DNA of 64,000 bases from the NCBI GenBank assembly GCA_958450365.1, contig CAUEEP010000742.1:698001-762000 (forward strand), written 5' to 3'. The notes under the pieces are model-generated. The model was not told the DNA's origin. It ran no database searches and saw nothing but the letters and a program-made list of their open reading frames with translations. This DNA is from Mesorhabditis belari (Eukaryota > Nematoda > Chromadorea > Rhabditida > Rhabditidae). Of the stretch, positions 44,525-56,445 are shown in pieces (within the stretch, counting starts at the first letter, position 1; the number at the start of each line of letters is the position of its first letter). Position numbers and translations under genes: made by a program.

Positions 44525-45400
44525 GATGACGGTAGTATTTGAGAAATGTTTTAGAAGGGTCTCAAGAGCTTTTGTAAAGCATTAATCAGCAGCTTCGGCT
44601 ATAGTCTGATCACCTTTTGAGCAGACTACTAGGTCCAAAGCCAGAGCCAGTAGCCAGGTAAACAACTGACCAACTGAAAGGTTACTGTACTTAATACTTG
44701 ATACAATTTGTTACTTGAATAGCTACGCTACTTTATGAACGATAACAGTACCCTAGGAATGCAATGATAGAGTATAAATACCTCTCTCTAATAGTACTGC
44801 ACCATGAGCCTTGCCTAAATTCCTCGAAATCTCGAGAACCGCTTATCAGAACCGATCGATGTGGGATTGGAAAATGTAGCTGACGATGAGATCTTGTGGA
44901 GGATTTGAGTGTTGGGCTTCTGTGAAAACTTGGAAGCCGTAAAATCGTCACCAACTAGGCTCACCGGGAAATATTAGGGAAATAGATCAGTCTGATCTAC
45001 TAGCCTAACCTGGAATAATATACCGTCTTCTCTCTAATAGCAGTGTACCCAAAGCTTCGCCTAAATTCCTCGAAATCTCGAGAACCGCTTATCAGAACCT
45101 ATCGATGTGGGATTGGAAAATGTAGCTAACGATGAGATCTTGTGGAGGATTAGAGTGTTGGACTTCTGGGAAAGCTTGGAAACTGTAAAAATCGTCATCA
45201 ACTCGGCTCGGTACCGTGCACTACTATTAGAGAGAAAACGGTATCCTAGTGCCTTTACAAAAGTAGAGATTAAAAAGGAAAAGAAACAAAAGCTATTAAA
45301 CAACAATGTTACAGTACAAAAACTTGAAGGAGTTGAAAGAAAAAGGAAATGAAACAATCACTAATGTCTGTGTTGGTTTTTACCCTAATGGGTGGATTGG
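44525..45400. repeat. Segmental duplication, copy 1 (copy 2 at 55665-56445)
   Basis: About 0.7-0.9 kb repeated in direct orientation 11 kb away, with shared text such as 'cttgatacaatttgttac', 'caacaatgttacagtaca' and 'actaatgtctgtgttggt'. Both copies contain two MITE family G elements at matching positions (here about 44790-44990 and 45021-45243). Confidence 0.82.
45021..45243. mobile_element. TA-flanked foldback MITE, family G
   Basis: The ends TACCGTCTTCTCTCTAATAG and the complementary CTATTAGAGAGAAAACGGTA are bounded by TA. The core contains CGAAATCTCGAGAACCGCTT. One of about nine copies in the window; the short TA duplication points to Tc1/mariner mobilisation. Confidence 0.85.
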
Positions 45401-46489
45401 AGAGAGTGGAATATCACTCTCTCTTCCTCTCCTTCTCCCCGTTCCAAACTGGATTCTCAGACTCCTAGCGGGATACCACAAATGTCAAGAAGAAAGAAAG
45501 AGCTCTTTAGCTTTGATTCTCTTTAGATCTTTAGAGTGTGAAGAACACTGAATACTCTCTCTTTCTTTCCCCATCCACTATTCACACCTAGGAGCTGGGA
45601 GAAATCTTCTTTTCTTTTCCTTTTCATTCACAAAATGCTTGATCTCCCACTGATTCATTGCTTTGGAGTTTCACTTTTGTTTCGGGAAAGTGACAAGCTC
45701 TGGATTTGTTAAGGAAAGGGACAAGCACAAGCTATGCAAGCTATAGTCTGATGAGCTTTTGATCAGATTGCTATTAGGTTCAAAGTCAGAGCAAGTAGCT
45801 TAAGGATAATAATATAGCTTAGTAGTCAGAGCCAGTAGCCAGTGGCGATAATAATATTAATGACTATGAGGTTAATGATTTCTTCAAAATGGTCTTGATA
45901 ATAGATAAAATTATCTACAAGATTTATTTTAAAATTAAATTTTTAACTATCTACCGATCGATCTACGGCTTTCAACGTGGCTTTTCATCGCATTTAAGTG
46001 CTTGACGATGTGAGAAATCTTCCGGCGAAATCCCGCCTTTTCAACCTACTTTTCAACAAATTTCAATTATATTTACAAAATGAAAAGCAAAATGAAACTC
46101 TTTTCAAAGCATTGTAATAGAAAATCGAGATTGCAACAAATGCATACAAAAAAAAAAAAAACAAAATATGGCCCTTTTTTTGTGAGTGGTTAGAAAACTT
46201 AAGCGATTTTTGAAAAGGAAACCAACTTTTCTCTTTCTTTTCTTTAACTAATCCCATTTCAAAATGCAAAAAGGGAAATGTTTTGGATGGGAAATAGAGC
46301 GCTTTAACGTAAACTCTTGCTTTCTTTCGGCCCAGATTGACCATTTTTTTGTGTGAAACTCGAGTTGAGGAATTCAGATTTCAGAAAGACTAGAAAAAAT
46401 TAGCAATAGCTATCAAGTGTAGAAATATGAAGTGGAAAAGTGTTGAATCTGTTTGAAATCCAGGTTTTCAAGGAAAATTGAGTTTGATT

Positions 46490-46640
46490 GAACCCTTTAA
46501 GTTCTGCTAAAGTTTTCAACTCTTTAAGTTCTGCTAAAGTTTTGAACCCTTTAAGTTCTGCTAAAGTTTTCAATCCCTTTTGGTTTTTTAAGCTCTACTA
46601 AAGTTTTGAACCCTTTAAGTTCTGCTAAAGTTCAAAAATT
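46490..46640. repeat. Irregular 25-bp repeat
   Basis: Four to five copies of 'aaccctttaagttctgct' followed by AAAGTTTT, intergenic. Confidence 0.8.
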
Positions 46641-47077
46641 TTTTCAAAACACTCAAAACACAAAATTCATTAAACTTGAAAGACTTAAAAAAAGCAAAGG
46701 AAAAAGGTTTTTCTTGAACGACGAAGATAAATGAGATTTATTGCTCTAATCGGGAGTGTTTTTTTTTTTGAGAGATTTTCTCTCTTTATAAGAAAAAGAT
46801 TTCTTGGGGAATCCCTAAGAGAGAAATGAATGGAATTCCAAGGATTTCTCTTCATTGGATCAGAATGATCTAATTTATTTGAATGATAGCTGGAGAAATG
46901 GATTATCTAAAAGTTTAGATCAATTAAACCCCGAGTTTGTTGGGATTTTATTGGTTGATTCAATAAAATGAATAGCTCTAATCGATTGCCTGACCCCGAA
47001 AACCCTTGGGTACAAATCTAAAGCTCAATATTTTTTTATAACATTTACAAATAAAAGAAGAGTCCCTGGAAATGACT

Positions 47078-47365
47078 GGTGTTCTTTGTGCGAGCGCACA
47101 ATCGCTTTCCATCTGGCAAACCGTCTTAGCATAAGGTCTTTCCCTTTTGGAATTGGTGGATAAATGGAATCGAAATCACTTACATTCCCATCTAAATCAC
47201 TGGCGAAATGTTTTTTGTGCGGCCGCGTAATCGCTCAACTTCTGGCAAACTGGCCTAGCATAAGGGTCTTCCCGTTTGGAGCGGGCAAAGCAAAAGTGAC
47301 GATGGTGGTTGAGGCGGCACTAGGGTGTTAGCCGTCACTATGCCCAAATCCTTGGAATCGATGTT
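47078..47365. repeat. Two inverted copies of dispersed repeat family D
   Basis: Both 47078-47135 and 47200-47365 read on the minus strand as the family at 17258-17430 (CTTTGTGCGCGC-like, GTTTGCCAG, then GGCATAGTGAC). A 97-codon open frame here is a repeat by-product. Confidence 0.6.
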
Positions 47366-47496
47366 TCCCTCAAGTTTGGCTACAAGTTCTACATCCGGTG
47401 GAGCCATTGTTTGACTCAAACAGCAATCAAACGGAGAGGACAGTCTTGTCCAATCAACCTCCATTTTATATATTTGAAAAGCTGAAGTGTATTTAC

Positions 47497-48013
47497 CGTT
47501 CCAATACGGTTCCAATGCGGCTCTAATACGGTTCCAATACGGTTCCAATACGGTTCCAATACGGCTCTAATGCGGTTCCAATACGGTTCCAATGCGGTTC
47601 CAATACGGTTCCAATACGGCTCCAATACGGTTCCAATACGGTTCCAATACGGTTCCAATACGGTTCCAATACGGTTCCAATACGGCTCCAATACGGTTCC
47701 AATACGGTTCCAATACGGTTCCAATACGGCTCTAATGCGGTTCCAATAACGTTCCAATACGGTTCCAATGCGGTTCCAATACGGTTCCAATACGGCTCTA
47801 ATACGGTTCCAATACGGTTCCAATACGGTTCCAATACGGCTCTAATGCGGTTCCAATAACGTTCCAATACGGTTCCAATGCGGTTCCAATACGGTTCCAA
47901 TACGGCTCTAATGCGGTTCCAATAACGTTGGGTTCCAATACGGCTCTAATGCGGTTCCAATAACGTTCCAATACGGTTCCAATACGGTTCCAATACGGTT
48001 CCAATACGGTTTC
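47497..48013. repeat. 11-bp minisatellite (GGTTCCAATAC)n
   Basis: About 45 units, some GGCTCTAATGC or AACGTTCCAAT variants arranged in higher-order blocks. The same 30-bp flank (ACCTCCATTTTATATATTTG) stands on both sides (47457-47490 and 48019-48050), indicating duplication. EPYWNRIGTVL-type frames on the minus strand are repeat by-products. Confidence 0.92.
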
Positions 48014-48958
48014 AATCAACCTCCATTTTATATATTTGAAAAGCTGAAGTGTATTTTAAAATATCTCAAGCCCATTAGTGTTATCTTAATCTATCTTGAT
48101 CAAACCACTATTATTGTAAAATTTGAATAAATAAATAAAATTATAGCCAAGGTAATGAAGTGATATCATAAAAGTGGGTAATGGCTAAAATCCTAATCAC
48201 AAAAACTTATCCGGAACATCCTACGAGGTGGGAACGTTAATGAAAAAAAAAAAGAAAAAAAGAAAAACTGATATTTCATCAAGAACTCGAGGTTTATTTT
48301 GACGATCAGGTGAAAATTTTCTTCAAATCTCTAAATAAAATGAGAGAAATCTCAAGATTGAACCTCGTTTCTCGAAAAAAAAAAAAAAAGATTAGTTTGA
48401 TCGGCTCGTGTTCGTCATTTTCTCAATTTTCTTTCCCATTTCCCCAAAATTTTGCATCCCTCATCTGTCACTTTCGATTCACCATTTGTGAGATCAATTT
48501 CCCGGCAAAAATCCACAAATTTTTGCCATGTTTTGGATATTTTTATCCACCTTTTTTCCCCCTTCCATTTGCCGACTTTGCCGACTTCTAGGCTCCAGTT
48601 GATTTATTATTGAAAAAATTTTTCAGACATTTTTTTTCTCCTTTTTCAAATCATTTGGCGGTAAAGATTTATGGATTTTACGCATGAATAAAGAAAAATT
48701 TTAGAAATATTAAAGTAAACAGTAAACAATTTCGAGTTAGATTTGAAATTCTCTTCGTTATCAAGCAGATGAAACTATCCTTGGGATAAGGAGTTTGAAA
48801 GTAGCTATGGATTAGAATGGGAATGCAGCCTGTCAAGCTTACTGTGGTAAAGTGGTATTGTATAGAAGTACAGTAATTACTGTAGCTTTTCCAAAAAAAG
48901 AGTACAATAAAACCGTCGACATCAGAGCTTTTGCAAAAAGCTCAAACCTATGGCTGAC

Positions 48959-49230
48959 CAAGGCAAGGCAAGGCAAGCCAAGCCAAGCTAAGCCAAGCCA
49001 AACCAAACCAAGCCAAACCAAACCAAACCAAATCAAGAAAATCGGTCTAGTAACACCATGACAAGCAGTTCATACAGAGATATAGAATAAAATTGAGCCA
49101 AGCTAAGCTAGGCTAAGCTAAGCTAGGGTAAGCTAAGCTAAGCTAAGCCAAGCTAAGCTAAGCCAAGCTAAGCTAAGCCAAGCTAAGCTAAGCCAAGCTA
49201 AGCTAGGCTAAGCTAAGCCAAGCCAAACCA
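48959..49230. repeat. Pentanucleotide satellite (AAGCC/AAGCT)n in two blocks
   Basis: The blocks at 48959-49030 and 49097-49230 are each followed by the same 60-bp sequence starting 'aaaatcggtctagtaaca', so the array and flank are duplicated. Confidence 0.9.
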
Positions 49231-50615
49231 AAAAAATCGGTCTAGTAACACCATGGCAAGCAGTTCATACAGAGATATAGAATAAAATTGAAATAAATAT
49301 GTATAGACAGTTAACAAAAACTCTAGACTCATCAGTAATGTTGAGAGAAAGACTAGACTCGGAGGAAGATAAAAAAAACACGTTCTCTCAAATAAAATAA
49401 CCAATTATGAGTGACCGGGTTGGACAATGGGAGAAAGAGAATGGGCAATGAGACGAGGAAAAGGAAACGAGTTTTGCTGGTTATGAGTTGAGTTGAGTTT
49501 TCGTCGGCAAAACTGAACTCCAGTGACTGAAGTCTCTTCTGTCAACTCCGAGAAAGAAATGGTTACACAGAGCACTTATAAGCTATAAGAAGCTAAGGGA
49601 AATATGCACTTATAATCGAAAATTTTGTATTTGAAATGTTCGCTTGTTGACGATGAATCAAAACGGTTTTTTAAAAGGCCTTTTAAAAGGTTTTTTGAGA
49701 GATTACCGTAATTTGATTGACAATTTTCTTCTTAAATCAAATCTGTGAATGAAAAAGTACGATTTGGAAAGAAATTAGATTCAAAACGCTACCTTAATTT
49801 CATAGAATTTCATAGAATTTCATAGAATTTCATAATCAAACTTCTATGAACCTTCAAAAATCATAAATCCTTCCGAAAAAAGTGACCTTAATGATGATAA
49901 ATGATGATAAAGCCTTAATGATCTTAAAGATCATAAATTTCTTAAGTCTATTGTTTTAAAGTGATCTTAATGATCATAAACTTCTCAAGTTTATTATTTC
50001 AAAGTGATCTTAATGATCATAAATTTCTCGTTTATTGTTTTAAAGCGATCTGGTGTTTGCCTTAGACTGATAAAAAGGACAAAAAGGATAAAAAGAACAA
50101 AAAGAATCAAAAAGGAACAAAAAGAATCAAAAAGAATCAAAAACAAACTACAAAAATGCAGGAAAGTTTCTTCTGTTCTTAAAAAAAGATTCCTCTTTTC
50201 TTTTTCCTTTCATTTCTGGATGGCTAGTGGCAAGTTTTCTGGAAAGGAACGGGTAAAGAAGAGGGAAAATAAGGGAATGAGAGGTCCGATAAGGTCTTTC
50301 TTCTCTTCCAAACGATTCAGACTTTTCAGAGAAAAACCTTTTTTCGTTTTTCGATTTGAAATTTCATGTGGTTTCTTTTTTTTTTTTTAAGCAAAACTTG
50401 AAAGCAAAACTTGAAATCTTTCAAGTCCATTGATAGATTTCGAGAAGTTACTTGTTTTCTCTCAAATAAGCCCTTTGGATACGATAAGTTTTGATTGAAA
50501 ATTTCGAATAACCTCTTTTTCAGCTTGACCAAAAATCAACCGCCAGCTACTGGATTGTCAGCTGTTTACACGTTTTTGTTGCCATTCATTTCTCAATCAT
50601 TTCCCCTTTTTCTGA

Positions 50616-53600
50616 ATGTTCACTCCCCTTCTATTGATTGCCACGCTTGGTCAGCTGAATGCCGAATTGATTTTTGCGCAAGTGGTGAGTTTTGTGGTTT
50701 AAAATTTTAGAAATCTTTTAACCTGATTGGATCTGGTCGGAGCTGATCGAATCGAATCGGAGCTGATTGGATCGAATCGAAGCTGATCGGATCTGATTGG
50801 ATCTGGTCGGAGCTGATTGGATTGAATCGGAGCTGATTGGATCGAATCGAAGCTGATCGGATCTGATTGGATCTGGTCGGAGCTGATTGGATCGAATCGG
50901 AGGGGGGGGGGGGGGGGGGGGAGCTGATTGGATTGAATCGGAGCTGATTGGATCGAATCGAAGCTGATCGGATCTGATTGGATCTGGTCGGAGCTGATTG
51001 GATTGAATCGGAGCTGATTGGATCTGGTTGAAACAAATCGGATCTGATTGGATCTGATTGGATCGAATCGGGTCTGGTTAAATCAAATCGAATCTGATTG
51101 GATCGAATCGAAGCCGATCGGATCTGATTGAATCTGATCGAATCTGATCGAATCTGATTGGCTCTGATTGAATCGAATCGAAGCTGATCGGATCCGTTTC
51201 AATTCGGATCGAATCGGAAGCGAATTTCTCTTTCAAAAAAATAGTTTATTGCTAGGAAAAAAAAAATTCTGTATTTTGTGATGTTTTTATCTATCATTTT
51301 GTAGTGAAAAAGCACAAAAAAATAAGATGCACAGTTAGATAAAATAAAAGAATAAAGAAATAAAGAAAATTGAAAGAAATGAAATAATAGATCTATTTTT
51401 AAAGCTATCTATTTGTTAAAGCTATCTTTTTTTAGTGGTTCCGACATGGAGCTCGAGCGCCGACCGTTTTTGGTCGTTTCCCTAGCGAATCAAAGGATTT
51501 TGGAGTCAGTTTCCCGTATGAAAAAGGCGAATTGACAAAGGTTGATTAGATAAAATTATAATTTATAACAAATCTATTACTAGCTATTATTAGCTATTAT
51601 TAGCTAGATTATTGAGTTTATTTCCTAGGAAGGGAAAATGATGGAGTACGAGCTGGGGAAACGCTTCCGAGAGGAGTTCAAGGGGTTCATCTCGAATGAA
51701 TATGTGCCACACGAGGTAAACAAATCCAAAACGTATTTTCTCTCATAGTAGTGCACCGTAAGCTTCACCTAAATTCCTCGAAATCTCGAGAACCGCTTAT
51801 CAGAACCTATCGATGTGGGGTCGGAAAATGTAGCCGACGATCAGATCTAGTGGGGGATTTGAGTATTGGACCTCTGGGAAAACTTGGAAACCGTAAAATA
51901 GTCATCAACTAGGCTCGCCAGAGTGCACTACTATTAGAGAAAATACGGTACATCTACAATGCATTGCTTTAGAATCGAATTTTCATCGACGAGGACAATC
52001 GCACGTCTGACAGTGCGGCGCTCATGCTTGCAGGTATTGATAAAGTTTGTAATAGTTAAAGCTCAAGCATTTTAAAATGCTATTTTATTCTAAATTTATA
52101 TTTAAAATCTTTTTTCAGGTCTCTACCCACCTAGTGAATCACAAATCTGGAATCCAGAGCTTTTGTGGAATCCGATTCCCCTTCACGAGGACAATATTAT
52201 GGTCAAGGTTGGAAAAAGTTTTTTTTTGCGAATTTACACAAAACTTTTTGCAAGTACCGTAGCCTGATAGTGACTAGAGCCTGCTTAAACACCTTTTTCT
52301 CAAGCCTTACAAACTAATGAATAGCTCAGTGGTAGAACAATTACCCAGAAAGCAAATGGTTCAATCCCCTCTCCTGAAATCTTGGCTCGACTTTTCTTAG
52401 CAATTCTTGATTACAAACGGTTTCTTTAGGCTGGTATGGGAATCGCGGACACTTGTCCAAAAATCGGAGACGAAGTGATGAAAAGACCAGCATTTTGGAA
52501 TATTCTCGAACGATACCCGACAGTCGTCGAGCAGTTCGAGAGGCTGAGCGGAGTCGAGATCTCATTGCCGAAAAATCTCAGCGATGTGTTGGATGAATAC
52601 TACACGAGGGTGAGTGATGTATAAGGCTAAAAAAAGTCAAAGCCGGTTTACTTTATCTTTTTCTGTTATGATAAGCCGTAAGTATTGTTTCGGGATTCAA
52701 AATTTAGTTTAAACGAGTGATTTCAATTCTAAACCTAATTCCATCTTCATCTTAAGTCGATTTTTCTGAAATTTTGCTTAGAAATAGAAATTGGGATTCT
52801 CTGCTTGTAGACAAAAAATTTCAGAGCTGAAGAAATAAAAGTGGAAATGGATTCGAGTTAGAATTATGTTTAGTATAAATTAGTTATTAGTTTAGTATAA
52901 ACTAGTTCTTAGTTTAGTATAAATTAGTTATTAGTTTAGTATAAACTAGTTCTTAGTTTAGTATAAACTAGTTATTAGTTTAATATAAACTAGTCATTAG
53001 TTTAGTATAAACTAGTCATTAGTTTAGTATAAACTAGTCATTAGTTTAGTATAAACTAGTCATTAGTTTAATATAAACTAGTTATTAGTTTAATATAAAC
53101 TAGTTCTTAGTTTAGTATAAACTAGTCATTAGTTTAGTATAAACTCGGCGACTCTCGACTCCCCGCCGCGTCGTGGTTGACTGACAAAATGGCGGAAAGG
53201 ATTCGAGAAATCGAGACGAACATCACCACGCAATTCTTCAAGATTCCCGAAGTGATGGATTCGATTGGAGGTGATTGAGAAATAAAGAACTCAGCTAAAG
53301 CTTATCTAAAGCTTACCTAAAGCTTTTCAGCATGGCACACAACAAGATTGATTGACGAAATCGATGTTGTCTTGAATCAACCGACAAACAAACGGAGGAA
53401 ATTCGTTTTCTTTTCTGGGGTCAGCTTTGAATCGATCGTAACCAATACTCTGTACTTTTAAGTTAAAGTTTACGGTAAAGCTTTCAGCATGACACAAATT
53501 TGTTGATCTTGGGGATTCGTCTTGGATTGCCCGGTTGTGGGGAGCATTTTTGTGACTTTGGCGGCAGTTTAGCGATCGAATTGCACAATGAGACGAACAA

Positions 53601-54685
53601 TTTCTATTTAAAAGTTCTTTTATCTATTCTTTCATATAAAATTCAATGTTTTTTCAGTTTTTCTACTCTAATTATTATAAAAATCCTCGAGAGGAGGTCA
53701 TCTCAAAGCTATGCGGTCATCCATGCTCACTCACCAAATTCAAATTGCTCTTTTCGAATCCAAGGTGAGTTTAGATTGGCTACAATGCTTAAATACATAC
53801 AAATCTCTACAGTATACCGAAAAAAAAAGAAGACTGAATATCTTTCATTTATTAGTTTACTTGGTAAACTATCGTGAAAAGGATTTACAGTACTTCTAAG
53901 ATATTAACCTTAATTAAAGTACAATTACCGTATTTTCTCTAATAGTAGTGCACTTCGGCGAGCCGAGTTGGTGACTATTTTACGGTTTCCAAGCTTTTGC
54001 AGAAGTCCAACACTCTAATCCCCCACTAGATCTCATCCTTAGCTACATTTTCCAATCCCACATCGATCGGTTCTGATAAGCGGTTCTCGAGATTTCGAGG
54101 AATTTAGGCGCTTACGGTGCACTACTATTAGAGAAAATATGGTATGCTTTATTCAGGGGGCGAATTGATGCGAATCTAATAGTAGTGCACGGTACCGAGC
54201 CGCGTTGATGACGATTTTACAGTTCCCAAATTTTCCCAGAAGTCCAACACTCTAATCCTCCACTAGATCTCATCGTCAGCTACATTTTCCAATCTCACAT
54301 CGATAGGTTCTGATAAGCGGTTCTCGAGATTTCGAGCAATTTAGGCGAAGCTTTGGGTACACTACTATTAGAGAAATCTTAAATCTTAAATCTGAGATCT
54401 TATCTTAAAAGTATTCAGGATAGATGAAGTGACATTTTGGAGGAAATGCAAATACCCGATTATGATGGAAAATGGGAACGAGAATACGATTTTGATTGGT
54501 AAGTAGCTTAAAAAGAAGCTATACTTGCATAAATCGAAAATTTAGTGACACTATTTGTGATCATTGTTGGTTTAATTATGACAAATATTTTCTCATGTTT
54601 CAAATTACGACGAAAACAAAAAAGTCGCAGCAGCACAATCGATATGGATGAAACGGAACCGTTAATGTTTAAAGGAGAAATTTAA
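50616..54685 (+). CDS. Membrane-anchored histidine acid phosphatase
   Basis: Phosphomonoesterase of the histidine phosphatase superfamily (branch 2), expected in the secretory or lysosomal pathway. Model: 12 exons, 419 aa: 50616-50684, 51436-51540, 51629-51715, 51973-52033, 52119-52201, 52430-52609, 53138-53270, 53331-53419, 53488-53613, 53658-53764, 54419-54498, 54546-54685. All phases agree and it ends at TAA. Residues 1-16 form a signal peptide (MFTPLLLIATLGQLNA). The RHGARAP motif gives the phosphate-accepting His27. LTKEGKMMEYELGKRFR follows, then the HD proton-donor motif HDT at 270-272. Cysteines in the C-terminal ectodomain suggest disulphides. One transmembrane segment (about 374-391, VTLFVIIVGLIMTNIF) is followed by a basic stretch and a tail with an acidic ETEPLM motif, possibly a sorting signal. 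Introns carry a satellite (50725-51215), MITEs, a tRNA-like sequence and a second satellite. Nematodes have many paralogues, so no symbol. Confidence 0.94.
50725..51215. repeat. GGATCTGATTGGATCGAATC-type satellite in phosphatase intron 1
   Basis: About 30 irregular units built from GATTGGATC, GAATCG and GGAGCTGATT, with an 18-base G run near 50902-50920. It accounts for most of intron 50685-51435. The vocabulary resembles the inside of the MITE at 28491-28648. Confidence 0.9.
51731..51950. mobile_element. MITE family G copy filling a phosphatase intron
   Basis: From ACGTATTTTCTCTCATAGTA to GAGAAAATACGGTA, with the family core CGAAATCTCGAGAACCGCTT. The host intron 51716-51972 contains only 37 nt besides this element. 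Confidence 0.85.
52316..52380 (+). other. tRNA-like sequence (degenerate)
   Basis: A box TAGCTCAGTGGTAGA and B box TGGTTCAATCCCC, but the whole is about 62 nt and the stems do not close. It lies in phosphatase intron 52202-52429. Confidence 0.45.
52862..53147. repeat. 22-bp satellite supplying a splice acceptor
   Basis: About 13 copies of TTAGTTTAGTATAAACTAGT with TAT/CAT variants. Each unit contains a TTTAG|TATAAAC; the last one at 53133-53137 is the acceptor for the phosphatase exon at 53138, whose first codons (Tyr-Lys) are satellite-derived. Confidence 0.85.
53936..54144. mobile_element. MITE family G copy in phosphatase intron 10
   Basis: TA-bounded, TACCGTATTTTCTCTAATAG to ATTAGAGAAAATATGGTA. 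It is in opposite orientation to the copy at 51731-51950 (the core reads AAGCGGTTCTCGAGATTTCG). Confidence 0.85.
54174..54377. mobile_element. MITE family G copy, left end truncated
   Basis: Starts within the terminal repeat (CTAATAGTAGTGCACGG) and ends ACACTACTATTAGAGAAATC. Same orientation as the preceding copy, 30 bp away. Together the two explain the 654-bp intron 53765-54418. Confidence 0.8.
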
Positions 54686-55117
54686 AAGAACAATATTCAA
54701 CTCGAACTATGGGTATTTATAGATTTTATTTATTTTTGTTTTTTACAAGTAAATTGTTTTTATGAAGTACTAAAGAAAAACTTAATTGTTGAAGTGAAAA
54801 GTTAAAGGAAAGAGTTAAATGGAAGAGTTAAAGGGAAGAGTTAAAGAGAAGAGTTAAAGAGAAGAGGTAAAGGGAAAGGTTAAAGAGAAAATTCACAAGC
54901 ATTCGATTGCCATTATCTTTTTCCCCATTCCTCTCACTAATCACAATGAAATGGGAATGGATAGAGACAGCTGACGGCTATTCAATCTCTAGATCACTGT
55001 TCAGATCTATGCAAATTACACACTCTGAATCTCAAACACTTTTGAAAGAAATGAAAAAATCTTCATTCTTAGTGAAACAATTTTTTTTTATAGAATTGTT
55101 TAAAAGATTGTTTAAAA

Positions 55118-55165
55118 GCATGACACAAATTTGTTGATCTTGGGGATTCGTCTTGGATTGGGGAG
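55118..55165 (+). pseudogene. Fragment of the phosphatase HD exon
   Basis: 'agcatgacacaaatttgttg' and 'cttggggattcgtcttggat' repeat the acceptor and start of the exon at 53488-53530 with near identity, then diverge. A short duplicate of the active-site (His-Asp-Thr) exon, not connected to other exons. Confidence 0.75.
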
Positions 55166-55424
55166 CAATAGAATGAGCAATAGAATTTAAGGAGGTTGTG
55201 GGGAGCAATAGAATTTAGTGTAACGAAACTTTAGCTAATCATTTTACGGCCATATTACAATCGTTTAAGAAAGAGTACGAGGTTTAGAAAAAAAATTTAA
55301 AAGAAAAAAATACCCAAGACTCAGTAAGAAATTAAAGAAAACAAAAGAAGAGAAAAGAAGACAAAGATTTGACCAAAAGATAGCAAGAAATCAAAAGAAA
55401 ACTTTCAATTAAAATTCACAAACC

Positions 55425-55562
55425 TTTGGTGCAGCGAAATCCCTTATCTTTCCTCGTCCATTGTGCCGTTGTCCATCACCGCCATTCCTTGTTGAAGATT
55501 GATTTGGAACAGTCCTCACCGTATCCGATGATTGAATCAAAGCAACTCGGCCATGATTCATT
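55425..55562 (-). CDS. Possible isolated coding exon, unknown
   Basis: ATG at 55562 opens 46 codons (starts MNHGRVALIQSSDTV, ends GKIRDFAAPK) before a GTTTGT donor. Composition looks like protein rather than repeat. I see no following exon on the minus strand before the oppositely oriented phosphatase gene, so it may be a pseudogene fragment, the start of a gene with a very long intron, or chance. Confidence 0.25.
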
Positions 55563-55664
55563 TTCCAAAATAATAGAAATTTTAGAAATCGATGAAAGAT
55601 CGGCAGCAAAATCGACTGTGGCTTACCCTAGAAATGAGAAAATGAATAACGATCACGGAGATAA

Positions 55665-56445
55665 CGGTAGTATTGGAGAAATTATTTAGAAGAGTATCAA
55701 GAGCTTTTTTAAAGCAGTAATATCGGTAAACAAATGAACAATTGAAAGGTTACTGTACTTGATACTTGATACAATTTGTTACTTGAATAGCTACGCTACT
55801 TTATGAACGACAACAGTACCCTAGGAATGCAATGATAGAGTAAAAATACCTCTCTCTAATAGTACTGCACCATGAGCCTTGCCTAAATTCCTCGAAATCT
55901 CGAGAACCGCTTATCAGAACCTATCGATGTGGGGTCGGAAAATGTAGCTGACGATCAGATCTAGTGGGGGATTTGAGTGTTGAGCTTCTGGGAAAACTTA
56001 GAAACCGTAAAATAGTCATCAACTCAGCTCACTGGGAAATAGATCAGTCTGATCTACTAGCCTAACCTGGAATAATATACCGTCTTCTCTCTAATAGCAG
56101 TGTACCCAAAGCTTCGCCTAGATTCCTCGAAATCTCGAGAACCGCTTATCAGAACCTATCGATGTGGGATTGGAAAATGTAGCTGACGATGAGATCTTGT
56201 GGAGGATTTGAGTGTTGAGCTTCTGGGAAAACTTGGAAGCCGTAAAATCGTCACCAACTAGGCTCGCTACCGTGCACTACTATTAGAGAGAAGACGGTAA
56301 CCTAGTGCCTTTACAAAAGTAGAGATTAAAAAGGAAAAGAAACAAAAGCTATTAAACAACAATGTTACAGTACAAAAACTTGAAGGAGTTGAAAGAAAAA
56401 AGGAAATGAAACAATCACTAATGTCTGTGTTGGTTTTTACTGTGC
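55665..56445. repeat. Segmental duplication, copy 2 (copy 1 at 44525-45400)
   Basis: Direct-orientation match to 44525-45400, including both embedded MITE family G elements (about 55850-56005, lacking its right end in both copies, and 56078-56299). The shared truncation shows the MITEs were present before duplication. Confidence 0.82.
56078..56299. mobile_element. MITE family G copy
   Basis: TACCGTCTTCTCTCTAATAG to TTAGAGAGAAGACGGTA, TA-bounded; the counterpart of 45021-45243 within the duplication. Confidence 0.85.

Larger units (their letters stand above)
35668..50615. other. 15-kb gene-poor region
   Basis: I find no convincing coding exon on either strand between the ape-1 start and the phosphatase start. 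The content is AT-rich sequence, several minisatellites, inverted repeats (37891-38130, 42474-42691, 43143-43247), a copy of segments shared with 39426-39512, MITE copies and one half of a segmental duplication (44525-45400). Distal enhancers or noncoding RNAs cannot be excluded. Confidence 0.65.

Noticed and set aside
47416..48019. EPYWNRIGTVL repeat protein on the minus strand
   Set aside because: An 11-bp satellite read in several overlapping frames; no start context, domain or splice structure.
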